Shown here one piece after another: positions 8,711 to 21,241 of a stretch of 64,000 bases of DNA (positions within the stretch are counted from its first letter, which is position 1; each line of letters begins with the position of its first letter). The notes under the pieces are model-generated. The model worked only from the letters and a program-made list of their open reading frames with translations. It was not told the origin of the DNA and ran no database searches. The translations under genes were made by a program, and so were the position numbers. Origin of the DNA: Xenophilus azovorans DSM 13620 (GTDB taxonomy: Bacteria; Pseudomonadota; Gammaproteobacteria; Burkholderiales; Burkholderiaceae_C); the NCBI RefSeq assembly GCF_000745855.1, contig NZ_KN050767.1, forward strand, positions 32,537 through 96,536, in the 5' to 3' direction.

Positions 8711-11047
8711 ATGGGCAAACGTTCCGGTGTCGATGGTCTCAGCGCACTGTCCCGCGGGCAGGCCCTGCCCTCGCCCGGTCTGCGCGAGGCGCCCGTGCTG
8801 GAACTGATGTGCTCGCACTTCGTGCTGACGCTGGCGGCCAAGCAGGGCCCCAAGTTCAACGTGCGGCGCGACCTGAACGGCCTGCTCTCGCTCACCGGAC
8901 GCCACATGGTCTGGCCGGGCTCGGTGCTGGAACGGCTGCGCGAGTTCCTGGTGCGCCGCTGTGCCGGCAACGAGGTGTGGAAGGGCGTCGAGTCGCTGGA
9001 CAACCGCACACTGCTGGAGCGCCACGGCGTGTGGCGCGGGCCCTACGAGGAAGGCACGATCTTCTTCTACCTGGACGAGTACGCGAAGGACCAGCCCAAG
9101 GACCTGCTGCTGGTGCTCTCGGTCACGCGCGACTGGCTGACGCAGATGCTGCGCAAGCAGAGCACGCTGGTCGAGAAGAACATCGACGCGCTGGCGGGCC
9201 TGCTGCAACTGAACAAGGCCGAGCGCGCACTGCTGCTGTACGGCACGCTGGCGCGCTACCAGCGCGACCTGCGCTCGCTGCTGGTGGAGTTCAAGGTCAA
9301 CAACGCACCCGAGGCGTACGCCGCCATCGCCGAGGTGGCGGGCGTGAGCGCCAGCGAGGTGGGCGAGGCGCTGCGCGCCGGCTCGCGGCTGGAGCGCATC
9401 GGGCTGGTCGAGAACCTGATCTCCGAGCACAACATCACCGACCTGGCCGACCTGATGAAGGTCAGCGAGAAGCTGCCGCCGGTGCTGATGCGCGAGTACC
9501 GCGACGAGAGCGAGCTGATGGCGGTGTTCACGCGGCCGTCGAGCAAGAGCGCGCTGACCGAGCAGGACTTCGCCTTCGTCGCCGACGATGCGCAGATGCT
9601 GGTGACGCTGCTGCGCGCCGCCGTGGCGCGCAAGGAGCCGGGCGTGAACGTGCTGCTCTACGGCCCGCCCGGCACCGGCAAGACCGAGCTGGCCAAGGTG
9701 GTGGCGCAGGCCGCCGGGCTGGAGCTGTACGAGGTGGAGTACGCCGACCGCGACGGCAACTCGCTGTCGGGGCGCGACCGCTACCGCTCGCTGCAGATCG
9801 CGCAGGTCTTCCTCAAGGGCAGCGCGCAGGCGGCGCTGCTGTTCGACGAGGTGGAGGACGTGTTCCCGCCGATCAGCACCGAGGCGGCGCAGTTCATGGC
9901 GCGCGCCGAGCAGATCGCGGCGCCCTCGGGCGGCATGTCGGGCAGCGTGAGCGGCAAGGCCTGGGTCAACCAGATCCTCGAATCCAACCCGGTCCCCACG
10001 CTGTGGGTGACCAACCGCATCGAGCAGATCGACCCGGCCTTCCGCCGTCGCTTCGCCTACCACCTGGAGCTGAAGTCGCCGCCGCCCGGCGCGCGCGAGC
10101 AGATCGTGCGCAAGGCGCTGGAAGGCGTGCCCGTCACGGAGGCCTTCGCCGCGCAACTGGCCGAGCGCAAGGGCCTGACGCCGGCGCAGATCCGCACCGC
10201 GGTGCGCTTCGCCGGGCTGGCCGGCGGCGAGGGCGCCTCGGCCGAGTCGCTGATCGAGCGCCAGCTGCGCAACGCCGACCTGGCGCTGGGCAACACGGCC
10301 GGCCGCACGCGCGGCGAGCGGCTGCAGGTCACGACCTGGGACCTGGACATGCTGCACGTCGAGACGCGCTTCCCGATCCCGCGCATCGTCGAGGCGCTGA
10401 AGGCGCGCGGCCACGGCACGCTGTGCTTCTACGGCGCGCCCGGCACCGGCAAGACGGCGCTGGCCGAGCACATCGCGCGCGCCATCGGCCGGCCGCTGAT
10501 CATCAAGCAGGCCAGCGACCTGATGAGCAAGTACGTCGGCGAGACCGAGCAGGCGATGGCCGCGATGTTCCGCGAGGCCGAGGCCGAGCAGGCCGTGCTG
10601 CTGCTGGACGAGGCCGACTCCTTCCTGCAGGACCGGCGCGGCGCGCAGCGCACCTACGAGGTCACCGAGGTCAACGAGATGCTGCAGGGCATGGAGCGCT
10701 ACCGCGGCGTGTTCGTCTGCACCACCAACCTGATGGAACGGCTGGACCAGGCCGCGCTGCGCCGCTTCACCTTCAAGATCAGGTTCATGCCGCTCACGGC
10801 CGAACAGCGCGAGCGCATGTTCGTCACCGAGGCGCTGGGCGGCGACGCGACTGCCCTCACGCCGGCGCTGCGCGCGCGGCTGGCGCGGCTGGACCAGCTC
10901 GCGCCCGGCGACTTCGCGGCGGTGAAGCGGCAGGCCGACATCCTGGCGGCGGACTTCTCGGCCGACGAGTTCATCGAGCAACTCGAATCGGAGCACCGCA
11001 TCAAGCCCGAGGTGCGCGAGGCGCGCGGCATGGGCTTCGTGCATTGA
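8711..11047 (+). CDS. Tandem AAA+ ATPase
   Basis: A 778-residue protein starting at ATG 8711, preceded by GGAGGG. Residues 1-290 form an N-terminal domain of unknown type. The first AAA+ module has Walker A GPPGTGKT at 318-325 and Walker B ALLFDEVEDVF. The second has GAPGTGKT at 575-582, Walker B VLLLDEADSF, and a following sensor region with CTTNLMERLDQAALRRF. Both modules thus look able to bind and hydrolyse ATP. The arrangement resembles classical AAA unfoldases or remodelling ATPases (Cdc48-like layout) but the N-domain does not match one I know. It is divergent from ilvA across 121 bases and followed by a family A repeat. The substrate is unknown. Confidence 0.85.
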   Translation: MGKRSGVDGLSALSRGQALPSPGLREAPVLELMCSHFVLTLAAKQGPKFNVRRDLNGLLSLTGRHMVWPGSVLERLREFLVRRCAGNEVWKGVESLDNRTLLERHGVWRGPYEEGTIFFYLDEYAKDQPKDLLLVLSVTRDWLTQMLRKQSTLVEKNIDALAGLLQLNKAERALLLYGTLARYQRDLRSLLVEFKVNNAPEAYAAIAEVAGVSASEVGEALRAGSRLERIGLVENLISEHNITDLADLMKVSEKLPPVLMREYRDESELMAVFTRPSSKSALTEQDFAFVADDAQMLVTLLRAAVARKEPGVNVLLYGPPGTGKTELAKVVAQAAGLELYEVEYADRDGNSLSGRDRYRSLQIAQVFLKGSAQAALLFDEVEDVFPPISTEAAQFMARAEQIAAPSGGMSGSVSGKAWVNQILESNPVPTLWVTNRIEQIDPAFRRRFAYHLELKSPPPGAREQIVRKALEGVPVTEAFAAQLAERKGLTPAQIRTAVRFAGLAGGEGASAESLIERQLRNADLALGNTAGRTRGERLQVTTWDLDMLHVETRFPIPRIVEALKARGHGTLCFYGAPGTGKTALAEHIARAIGRPLIIKQASDLMSKYVGETEQAMAAMFREAEAEQAVLLLDEADSFLQDRRGAQRTYEVTEVNEMLQGMERYRGVFVCTTNLMERLDQAALRRFTFKIRFMPLTAEQRERMFVTEALGGDATALTPALRARLARLDQLAPGDFAAVKRQADILAADFSADEFIEQLESEHRIKPEVREARGMGFVH

Positions 11048-11053
11048 ACTGAA

Positions 11054-11172
11054 CCACCCCGTTTGGGCTTCCTCACTGCGTGTGGAAGCCCCATCCCCCT
11101 CAAGGGGCGCACCCAGCGGTCCGGCCACAAGCCGGTCCCGCGGGTGCACTGGCATGGCCTGCTCCGCGGCCG
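11054..11172 (+). repeat. Dispersed repeat family A, copy 1
   Basis: This begins seven bases after the TGA of the tandem ATPase gene with CCACCCCGTTTGG, continues through CCCCCTCAAGGGG, and ends with GCGGGTGCACTGGCATGGCC and TGCTCCGCGGCC. The same order of blocks occurs at 38103-38222 (opposite strand) and 62120-62232. Several blocks can form short hairpins (CCCCTCAAGGGG; CCGGCCACAAGCCGG), so the transcript end is probably structured. Confidence 0.85.
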
Positions 11173-11197
11173 CTTGATGTGGTGTCCGCGATGCCGT

Positions 11198-11869
11198 TTA
11201 CGGATGACCGATACCGGGCGTATGCGCGTCCGGGGCCGCCATGCCTGCCATCGCCACCACCGGCTTGGCCCAGTCGGGCACGCGCTGCAGGGCGGCGACG
11301 TCGTCCATCGCCGGCCAGGCCAGCCGCCCGCGCTCGATCACGGCCACGCGCAGCGGGTCGGGCACGGGCTGGCCCGGCGCCACGGTGATGCTGTTGTCGT
11401 AGAGCTGCGCCCGGGCCAGGTGCGGCAGCAGGGCGATCAGGTTGGCCACCGCGGCGGGCCAGCGCTCGCGGATCTTGGCCTCGGGGATGTCGTGGCCGCC
11501 CCGGGCCACGCGGGCCCGGACGCGCGCGATGTGCAGTTCGGGCGAGGCCAGGCCGCAGAACCACACCAGGATGTCGTGCGTGCGCGAGGCGGCGAGCAGC
11601 CGCGCCGGCACGCTGTGGCCGGCCAGGGTGGTTTCGAAGGCGTGGCTGCGGCCCTGCGCAACGGCCTCGTCCAGCCGCCGCATGCCTTCCTGCCAGGCGG
11701 CGGCATTGGCCGCCGTCGGATCCATGGGGGTGAGGGCGCGCAGTTCGCGGGCGAAGCTGTCAGGGTTGAACCACGCCAGGCCGGCGCGCGTGAGCAGGTG
11801 GCCGCCGATCGAGCTCTTGCCGGCGCCGTTGACGCCGGCCAGCACGTAGATGACGGGACGGCCGCTCAA
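11198..11869 (-). CDS. Zeta-toxin-like kinase / predicted ABC-type ATPase (COG4185 type)
   Basis: A 223-residue P-loop protein with Walker A GVNGAGKS at residues 12-19 right at the N-terminus, a WFNPDSFARELR segment and the SHAFETTLAGHS motif that marks the COG4185 and zeta-toxin-related group. Zeta toxins phosphorylate UDP-N-acetylglucosamine precursors; whether this shorter branch does the same is not established. The gene starts four bases after the stop of a Phd-like antitoxin gene, which is the usual toxin-antitoxin arrangement, so it is probably the toxin of that pair. Confidence 0.75.
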   Translation of the reverse strand: MSGRPVIYVLAGVNGAGKSSIGGHLLTRAGLAWFNPDSFARELRALTPMDPTAANAAAWQEGMRRLDEAVAQGRSHAFETTLAGHSVPARLLAASRTHDILVWFCGLASPELHIARVRARVARGGHDIPEAKIRERWPAAVANLIALLPHLARAQLYDNSITVAPGQPVPDPLRVAVIERGRLAWPAMDDVAALQRVPDWAKPVVAMAGMAAPDAHTPGIGHP

Positions 11870-11873
11870 CGGC

Positions 11874-12236
11874 TCAGTGGGTGTCGCCGGCCCGCACCTG
11901 TCCGTTCAGCGCGGCGGGCTGTCCGAACACGTCGCGCAGGCGCTCGCCCGCGTCGGCGGCCACCAGTGCCGCCAGGCGCTCGTCGAAGCGGCGACGCAGG
12001 GTGTCGAGCGCATCGTCCGGCTGCGCCTGGGCCGCCTGCGCGGCCTGCATCAGGCGCTGGTATTCGTCGGTGGACAGGATCACGGCCTCGGGCTGGTCGT
12101 GGTTGGTGACCAGGACCCTGCCTTCGCGGCCGACGGTGCGCATCACGCCGCGCCAGCCGAGCTTTTTCACGTCGGACGCCGGGGTCCGGGTCAGTTGCGC
12201 GAATCGGCTGTCCAGTTGTCGCAGTGCATGGGCCAC
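11874..12236 (-). CDS. Phd/YefM-type antitoxin
   Basis: A 120-residue protein with the Phd/YefM pattern: a short N-terminal region (LTRTPASDVKKLGWRGVMRTV), then REGRVLVTNHDQPEAVILSTDEYQRLM, which is the conserved beta-hairpin and following helix. The C-terminal 50 residues are alanine-rich and charged, as expected for a toxin-binding tail. Such proteins bind their own promoter and neutralise a partner toxin. It is the first gene of a two-gene unit, followed after four bases by the zeta-like gene. Pairing of a Phd-type antitoxin with a zeta-like partner instead of epsilon is noteworthy. Confidence 0.8.
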   Translation of the reverse strand: MAHALRQLDSRFAQLTRTPASDVKKLGWRGVMRTVGREGRVLVTNHDQPEAVILSTDEYQRLMQAAQAAQAQPDDALDTLRRRFDERLAALVAADAGERLRDVFGQPAALNGQVRAGDTH

Positions 12237-12269
12237 GAGAGCACTCCTGTGGGAAAGAACGAGGTTATT

Positions 12270-14171
<1,902 letters not shown>

Positions 14172-14328
14172 GGCTTCGGTGCTTTTTGTGGCGGCGTGAA
14201 CGGCCCGCGCACCTCCCCAGCACGCGGGCCGCCATTGTCTCCGAAGCGGTCGCGGCGCGGTCTCCCCGGCAGCGTGAACGAAGCGGAGGCACGGATCTCG
14301 CTTTCATCGCCGATCGTCGCCAGGCACC

Positions 14329-14341
14329 CTTGTCTAGACAG
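14329..14341 (+). promoter_or_regulatory. Probable HutC operator, distal site
   Basis: CTTGTCTAGACAG contains the perfect palindrome TGTCTAGACA and closely resembles the operator before hutH (CTTGTATAGACAGG). It lies 90 bases upstream of a second, perfect palindrome, as expected for cooperative repression or looping. Confidence 0.5.
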
Positions 14342-14418
14342 CTTTCGGTGCACGGAACCGCTTTCTCGCACCAGGGCGGGGCAAGCCGGTCTCTTGATTC
14401 AGTCTGTCTTCTCGGGTT

Positions 14419-14436
14419 AACCTGTATATACAGGTT
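14419..14436 (+). promoter_or_regulatory. Probable HutC operator before the transporter genes
   Basis: AACCTGTATATACAGGTT is a perfect 18-base palindrome. It fits the CTTGTATATACAAG-type operator known for HutC of pseudomonads. It overlaps a TATATA element that could be the -10 box, so repressor binding would block transcription of the transporter genes. HutC is encoded 2.6 kb downstream in the same cluster. Confidence 0.75.
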
Positions 14437-14529
14437 CACGGCGGCGACTAAAACTCGGCGCGTTGCTGGAATCCGGTCCTTCGGCGTCCAGCCGGCCGAA
14501 CCCCTTTGAAACGCAACAGGAGAACCTTG

Positions 14530-15380
14530 ATGGTCAAGTCGGTGGGAAAAATCGCTTCGCTGATCGCAGCAGTTGCATGGGCCGCAGGCATGGCGGCGAG
14601 TGCCAATGCGCAGGAAACCAAGATCGCCCTCGGCATGTCGGGCTGGACCGGCTTCGCGCCGCTCACGCTCGCGGACAAGGCGGGCATCTTCAAGAAGAAC
14701 GGCCTCGACGTCGAACTGCGCATGATTCCGCAGAAGGACCGCCACCTCGCGCTGGCCTCGCCGTGCGCAACGACGTGAAGAGCTTCGCCGACCTCAAGGG
14801 CAAGGCGATCGGCGTGAGCGCGCCCGGCACCGCGCCGTACTTCGGCCTCGCGTGGATGCTCAACAAGAACGGCATGAGCATGAAGGACGTGAAGCTGGTC
14901 TCGCTCGAGCCGCAGCCCGCCGCGCAGGCCTTCGTCTCGGGCCAGAACGACGCCGCCATGACCTACGAGCCGTATCTGTCGACCGTGCGCGCCAACCCGG
15001 CCGCCGGCAAGATCCTCGCGACCACGCTGGACTACCCGATGGTGATGGACACCGTCGGCTGCGCGCCGAAGTGGCTCAAGGCCAATCCGAAGGCGGCGAA
15101 GGCGCTGGCCGACTCGTACTTCGAGGCGGTGGAAATGATCAAGGCCGACCCCGCCAAGTCCCACGAGATCATGGGCACGGCCGTGAAGCAGTCGGGCGAG
15201 CAGTTCGCGAAGTCGGCGGCCTACCTGCGCTGGTCCGACAAGGCCGCCAACCAGCAGTTCTTCGCGAAGGACCTCGTGCCTTTCATGAAGGACGCGCAGG
15301 CGATCCTGCTCGAGGCCGGCGTGATCCGCAAGGTGCCCGAAGACCTCAACGCCACCTTCGACACCAGCTTCATCAAGTGA
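14530..15380 (+). pseudogene. ABC transporter substrate-binding protein (NitT/TauT type), broken by internal deletion
   Basis: The reading frame starts at ATG 14530 with a signal peptide (cleavage near ASANAQETK) and encodes LGMSGWTGFAPLTLADKAGIFKKNGLDVELRMIPQKDRHLALAS, then hits a stop at 14776-14778. Family sequence resumes in another frame at about 14754 with GLAVRNDVKSFADLKGKAIGVSAPGTAPYFGLAW and continues to 15380. From my knowledge of this family (about 320-325 residues), roughly 40 residues between HLALAS and GLAVRNDV are gone. The join is at GGCCTCG (14754-14760), which would fit both sides, so deletion between short direct repeats is likely. The intact protein would be the periplasmic receptor of the transporter encoded next. 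A sequencing or assembly error cannot be excluded. Confidence 0.85.
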
Positions 15381-16258
15381 TGAACGGCACCACCATGAGC
15401 GCCACGCCCGCCATGAACTCATCCGAGCCGGTGATCGCCGCCGGGCCCGCCGCTGTTGCCGCGGCGCCCCGCCGGCGCCGCGCCTTCGTTCCGCTGGAGC
15501 CCGTCGGCGCACAGGCGCGCTGGATGCTCGGCCTGGGCTTCTTCGTGGTCTTCGTGGTCGTGTGGGGCTTCTTCACGCTCGGCGGCTTCGTGTCGCCGAC
15601 CTTCCTCGCCAGCCCGGTCACGATGGTCAAGGAAGGCATCAGCCTCTTCACCGAGTTCAACTTCCTGCACGACATCGGGATGACGGTGTGGCGCGTCTTC
15701 GGCGGCTTCGTGCTCGCCGCGGTCGTCGCCGTGCCGCTGGGCATCGCGATGGGCACCTGGAAGGGCGTCGAGGCCTTCTTCGAGCCCTTCGTCTCGTTCT
15801 GCCGCTACCTGCCGGCGTCGGCCTTCATCCCGCTGCTCATCCTCTGGGCCGGCATCGGCGAGGCGCAGAAGCTGCTGGTGATCTTCATCGGCTCGGTGTT
15901 CCAGATCACGCTGATGGTCGCCGTGACCGTCGGCAGCGCGCGCCGCGACCTGGTCGAGGCGGCCTGCACGCTGGGCGCCAGGAGCAGCGGCATCGTGATG
16001 CGCGTGCTGATCCCAGGCGCCGCGCCGGGCATCGCCGAGACGCTGCGGCTGGTGCTCGGCTGGGCCTGGACCTACGTGATCGTCGCGGAGCTGATCGGCT
16101 CGTCCTCGGGCATCGGCCACATGATCACCGACAGCCAGGCACTGCTGAACACCGGGCAGATCATCTTCGGGATCATCGTCATCGGCGTGATCGGGCTCGT
16201 CTCCGACTTCGCCTTCAAGGCCGTCAACCGCCGCCTGTTCGCATGGAGCACGATCTGA
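15380..16258 (+). CDS. ABC transporter permease (NitT/TauT type)
   Basis: A 292-residue integral membrane protein with the BPD_transp_1 fold; six or so spans follow a 45-residue hydrophilic N-terminus. The EAA-like loop reads EAACTLGARSSGIVMRVLIPGAAPGIAETL, the contact site for the ATPase. ATG 15380 overlaps the stop of the preceding pseudogene; a second ATG at 15395 is an alternative start. The stop overlaps the ATPase start (TGATG), showing one operon. The family moves nitrate, sulfonates, taurine or similar small molecules; within this hut cluster a histidine-pathway substrate is the natural inference. Without a working binding protein the transporter may be inactive. Confidence 0.9.
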   Translation: MNGTTMSATPAMNSSEPVIAAGPAAVAAAPRRRRAFVPLEPVGAQARWMLGLGFFVVFVVVWGFFTLGGFVSPTFLASPVTMVKEGISLFTEFNFLHDIGMTVWRVFGGFVLAAVVAVPLGIAMGTWKGVEAFFEPFVSFCRYLPASAFIPLLILWAGIGEAQKLLVIFIGSVFQITLMVAVTVGSARRDLVEAACTLGARSSGIVMRVLIPGAAPGIAETLRLVLGWAWTYVIVAELIGSSSGIGHMITDSQALLNTGQIIFGIIVIGVIGLVSDFAFKAVNRRLFAWSTI

Positions 16259-17037
16259 TGAACCAGCTTTCCATCCGCGGCGTCTCGCGCACCTTCACCG
16301 GCGCGCGCGGCCAGAAGACGCAGGCGCTGCTGCCGATCGATTTCGAAGTGCGCGAGAACGACTTCGTCACCATCCTCGGCCCCTCGGGCTGCGGAAAATC
16401 CACGCTGCTGCGCATCGTCGCGGGCCTGGACTACCCGACCGAGGGCCGCGTGCTGCTCGACGGCCAGCCCATCGAGGGGCCGGGCGCGGACCGCGGCGTG
16501 GTGTTCCAGAGCTACACGCTCTTCCCGTGGCTCACCGTCGCGCAGAACATCCGCTTCGGCCTGCGCGAGCGCGGCATGCCCGAGACCGAGCAGAAGGAGC
16601 GCAGCGACTTCTTCATCGCCAAGGTGGGCCTGCGCGGCTTCGAGAACCATTTCCCCAAGCAGCTCTCGGGCGGCATGCAGCAGCGCACCGCGATCGCGCG
16701 GGCGCTCGCCAACGACCCCAAGATGCTGCTGCTCGACGAACCCTTCGGCGCCCTGGACAACCAGACGCGCGTGCTGATGCAGGAACTGCTGCTCGGCATC
16801 TGGGAATCGGCGCGCAAGACGGTCCTGTTCGTGACGCACGACATCGACGAGGCCATCTTCATGGCCAACCGCGTGGCGGTGTTCAGCGCGCGTCCGGGCC
16901 GCATCAAGGCCGAGATCCCGGTGGACTTCCCGCATCCGCGCCACTACACGATCAAGACCTCGCCCGAGTTCATGGACATCAAGGCCCGCCTCACCGAAGA
17001 GATCCGCGCCGAATCCATGGCCGCCGCCGAGCACTGA
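16258..17037 (+). CDS. ABC transporter ATP-binding protein (NitT/TauT type)
   Basis: A 259-residue cytoplasmic ATPase subunit. Walker A is GPSGCGKST, the Q-loop is [14 protein letters not shown], the signature is [15 protein letters not shown], Walker B is [11 protein letters not shown], and the switch histidine lies in [11 protein letters not shown]. All key residues are present, so it should power the permease encoded just upstream, with which it shares an ATGA-type overlap. It is followed after 25 bases by hutC. It may remain useful if another binding protein can dock with the permease. Confidence 0.95.
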   Translation: MNQLSIRGVSRTFTGARGQKTQALLPIDFEVRENDFVTILGPSGCGKSTLLRIVAGLDYPTEGRVLLDGQPIEGPGADRGVVFQSYTLFPWLTVAQNIRFGLRERGMPETEQKERSDFFIAKVGLRGFENHFPKQLSGGMQQRTAIARALANDPKMLLLDEPFGALDNQTRVLMQELLLGIWESARKTVLFVTHDIDEAIFMANRVAVFSARPGRIKAEIPVDFPHPRHYTIKTSPEFMDIKARLTEEIRAESMAAAEH

Positions 17038-17062
17038 GCCCCTCTTCACATCCGAAAGAACC

Positions 17063-17854
17063 ATGAGCGCCACCCCCCTTCGCAAGACCGCCGAGGCACG
17101 CACGACGGCCCCTGCCGCGAACTCGGCCATGCCTGCGATGGCGCTCTACGAGCAGATCAAGGCGTTCATCACCCACAAGATCCGGGACGGCTCATGGGTC
17201 GCGGGGCACCGCCTGCCGTCGGAAAGCGAGTTGGTCGCGCAGTTCGGCGTGGCGCGCATGACGGTCAATCGCGCGCTGCGCGATCTGGTGGAGCAGGGCC
17301 GCATCGTGCGCGTGGCCGGCGTCGGCAGCTTCGTGGCCGAGGACAAGCCGCAGTCCACCCTGCTGCAGATCGCCAACATCGCCAGCGAGATCCGCGCGCG
17401 CGGCCACGACTACCGCTGCGAATTTCTGGTGGCCGAACGCATCGCGGCCTCGCCCGACGTCGCGGCGTGGCTCGACCTGCGGCCGGGCGAATCGGCCTTC
17501 CACACCGTGTGCCTGCACCTCGAGAACGACGTGCCGGTGCAACTGGAAGACCGCTACGTCAACCCGCGCGTGGTGCCCGACTTCCTGGAGCAGGACTTCT
17601 CGACCATCCCGCCCAGCGAATACCTCGTGCGCAACGTGCCCTTCGACCAGATCGAGCATGTGGTCGACGCCGTGCTGCCGACGGCCGAGCAGGCCGAACG
17701 CCTCGACATGCCGCCGACCGACCCCTGCCTGCTGCTCACGCGCCGCACCTGGACGCGCACCGTGCCGGTGACGATGGTGCGCTGCCTGCACCCCGCCTCG
17801 CGCTACCGGCTCGGCAGCCGGTTCCGCGCCGACGGCAAGCCCAGCATCGGCTGA
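17063..17854 (+). CDS. hutC: Histidine utilization repressor HutC (GntR family)
   Basis: A 263-residue regulator with an N-terminal GntR winged helix ([52 protein letters not shown] in pieces, residues about 28-95) and a C-terminal UTRA ligand-binding domain. The family represses hut genes and releases DNA when it binds urocanate. The first 27 residues are an extra, alanine-rich extension. The gene lies between the transporter genes and hutH, and operator-like palindromes stand upstream of both units (14329, 14419, 17893). Autoregulation through the upstream sites is expected. Confidence 0.95.
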   Translation: MSATPLRKTAEARTTAPAANSAMPAMALYEQIKAFITHKIRDGSWVAGHRLPSESELVAQFGVARMTVNRALRDLVEQGRIVRVAGVGSFVAEDKPQSTLLQIANIASEIRARGHDYRCEFLVAERIAASPDVAAWLDLRPGESAFHTVCLHLENDVPVQLEDRYVNPRVVPDFLEQDFSTIPPSEYLVRNVPFDQIEHVVDAVLPTAEQAERLDMPPTDPCLLLTRRTWTRTVPVTMVRCLHPASRYRLGSRFRADGKPSIG

Positions 17855-17892
17855 CGCCCGCGACGCCCGCCAGCCGTCTCTTGACGCCCCTA

Positions 17893-17906
17893 CTTGTATA
17901 GACAGG
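17893..17906 (+). promoter_or_regulatory. Probable HutC operator before hutH
   Basis: CTTGTATAGACAGG is an imperfect palindrome ending six bases before the hutH ATG at 17913. It matches the HutC operator pattern and the two sites upstream of the transporter genes. The TATAGA within it could be a -10 box; a TTGACG at 17881 is too close to be its -35, so the exact promoter is unclear. The site would let HutC control the catabolic genes independently of the transporter. Confidence 0.7.
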
Positions 17907-17912
17907 ATCTTC

Positions 17913-19463
17913 ATGGCCAACGCTTTTTCCACCCACGCGCCCATCGTGCTGATGCCGGGCGACGTCGACCTCGCGACGCTGCGCCGCGTGCATGCCGGCG
18001 GCGTCCAGCTCGCGCTCGACCCCGCGGCGCGCGCAGGGCTCGCCGCCGCGCAGGCCACGGTCCGCCGGATCGTCGAGGCCGGCGCCGTGGTCTACGGCAT
18101 CAACACCGGCTTCGGCAAGCTGGCGCAGACCATCATCCCGGCCGAACGCCTCGCCGAGTTGCAGCGCAACCTGGTGCTGTCGCACAGCGCCGGCACCGGC
18201 GAGCCGCTCGACGCCGGCGTGGTGCGCCTGGTGCTCGCGACCAAGGCCGTGAGCCTGGCGCGCGGCCACTCGGGCGTACGGCCCGAGATCGTCGATGCGC
18301 TGCTGGCGCTCGGCAATGCGGGCCTGCTGCCGCGCATCCCGTCGAAGGGCTCGGTCGGCGCCTCGGGCGACCTCGCGCCGCTGGCGCACCTGGCCTGCGT
18401 GCTGATCGGCGAAGGCGAAGTCACCACGCCGCAGGGCGAAGTGATCGGCGGCGCCGAAGCGCTCGGGCGCATCGGCTTCGCGCCCTTCGTGCTCGGCCCC
18501 AAGGAAGGGCTCGCGCTGCTCAACGGCACGCAGGTGTCGACCGCGCTCGCGCTCGCGGGCCTCTTCGGCGCCGAGGACGTGTTCGCCGCCGCTCTGATGG
18601 CCGGCGCCCTCTCGCTGGAGGCGATCCAGGGCTCGATCAAGCCCTTCGACGCCCGCATCCATGCCGCGCGCGGCCAGCCCGGCCAGATCGCCGTCGCCGC
18701 CGCCATGCGCGCGCTGCTCGAAGGCAGCCGGATCGTGGACTCGCACGCCGACTGCGGCCGCGTGCAGGACCCGTACTCCATCCGCTGCGTGCCGCAGGTG
18801 ATGGGCGCCTGCCTCGACAACCTTGCGCATGCGGCGCGCGTGCTGCGCACCGAGGCCAATGCCGCGTCGGACAACCCGCTGGTGTTCGACAACGGCGACG
18901 TGATCTCGGGCGGCAACTTCCACGCCGAGCCGGTGGCCTTCGCGGCCGACATCATCGCGCTGGCGGTGAGCGAGATCGGCGCGATCTCCGAGCGCCGCAT
19001 GGCGCTGCTGCTCGACAGCGGCCTGTCGGGCCTGCCGCCCTTCCTCGTGCGCGACGGCGGCGTCAACTCCGGCTTCATGATCGCGCAGGTCACGGCCGCG
19101 GCGCTCGCGTCGGAGAACAAGTCGCTCGCGCATCCGGCCAGCGTCGACAGCCTGCCCACCTCCGCCAACCAGGAGGACCACGTCTCGATGGCGACCTTCG
19201 CCGGCCGCCGCCTCGCGGACATGGTGCAGAACACCGCCGTGGTGGTCGGCATCGAGGCGATGGCCGCCGCGCAGGGCATCGAACTCAAGCGCGGCCCGAA
19301 GTCGTCTGCGCTGCTCGAGACCGAGTTCGCCGCCATCCGCGAGCGCGTCGCCTTCATCGACCAGGACCGCTTCCTCGCGCCCTCCATCGAAGCCATGCGC
19401 GCCTGGGCGCGCCGCAGCGAATGGCCCGAGGCCGTGCGCTCGATGCTCCCCAGCCGCGCCTGA
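17913..19463 (+). CDS. hutH: Histidine ammonia-lyase
   Basis: A 516-residue enzyme that removes ammonia from histidine to give urocanate, the first step of the pathway. The Ala150-Ser151-Gly152 triplet in [15 protein letters not shown] cyclises to the electrophilic MIO group. Other family stretches are [11 protein letters not shown] near the N-terminus, [15 protein letters not shown], and [20 protein letters not shown]. The length matches typical HutH (about 510). It acts as a cytoplasmic tetramer. It is the first gene of the enzymatic part, 59 bases after hutC, with an operator in between. Confidence 0.98.
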   Translation: MANAFSTHAPIVLMPGDVDLATLRRVHAGGVQLALDPAARAGLAAAQATVRRIVEAGAVVYGINTGFGKLAQTIIPAERLAELQRNLVLSHSAGTGEPLDAGVVRLVLATKAVSLARGHSGVRPEIVDALLALGNAGLLPRIPSKGSVGASGDLAPLAHLACVLIGEGEVTTPQGEVIGGAEALGRIGFAPFVLGPKEGLALLNGTQVSTALALAGLFGAEDVFAAALMAGALSLEAIQGSIKPFDARIHAARGQPGQIAVAAAMRALLEGSRIVDSHADCGRVQDPYSIRCVPQVMGACLDNLAHAARVLRTEANAASDNPLVFDNGDVISGGNFHAEPVAFAADIIALAVSEIGAISERRMALLLDSGLSGLPPFLVRDGGVNSGFMIAQVTAAALASENKSLAHPASVDSLPTSANQEDHVSMATFAGRRLADMVQNTAVVVGIEAMAAAQGIELKRGPKSSALLETEFAAIRERVAFIDQDRFLAPSIEAMRAWARRSEWPEAVRSMLPSRA

Positions 19464-19501
19464 TCCCACGCACCCGCTCCGTCACACGAAAGGACACCGC
19501 C

Positions 19502-21223
<1,722 letters not shown>

Positions 21224-21241
21224 GCGATCCGGGCACACACC

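Larger units (their letters stand above)
14172..14529. other. Intergenic region between recQ and the hut cluster
   Basis: This 358-base gap separates divergent recQ and the first hut-cluster gene. It holds two HutC-type operator palindromes (14329-14341 and 14419-14436) and must contain the promoters for both directions. An AGGAGA ribosome-binding site precedes the ATG at 14530. No small gene was recognised in it. Confidence 0.7.

Noticed and set aside
7408..11052. A very long rightward open frame across ilvA and the AAA ATPase gene
   Set aside because: It is a shadow frame caused by high GC; the protein is low-complexity Arg/Ala/Gly without domains, while known proteins occupy the other frames.
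14172..14529. A small gene in the recQ-hut gap
   Set aside because: The frames seen there have no ribosome-binding site or family pattern and overlap operators and promoters.
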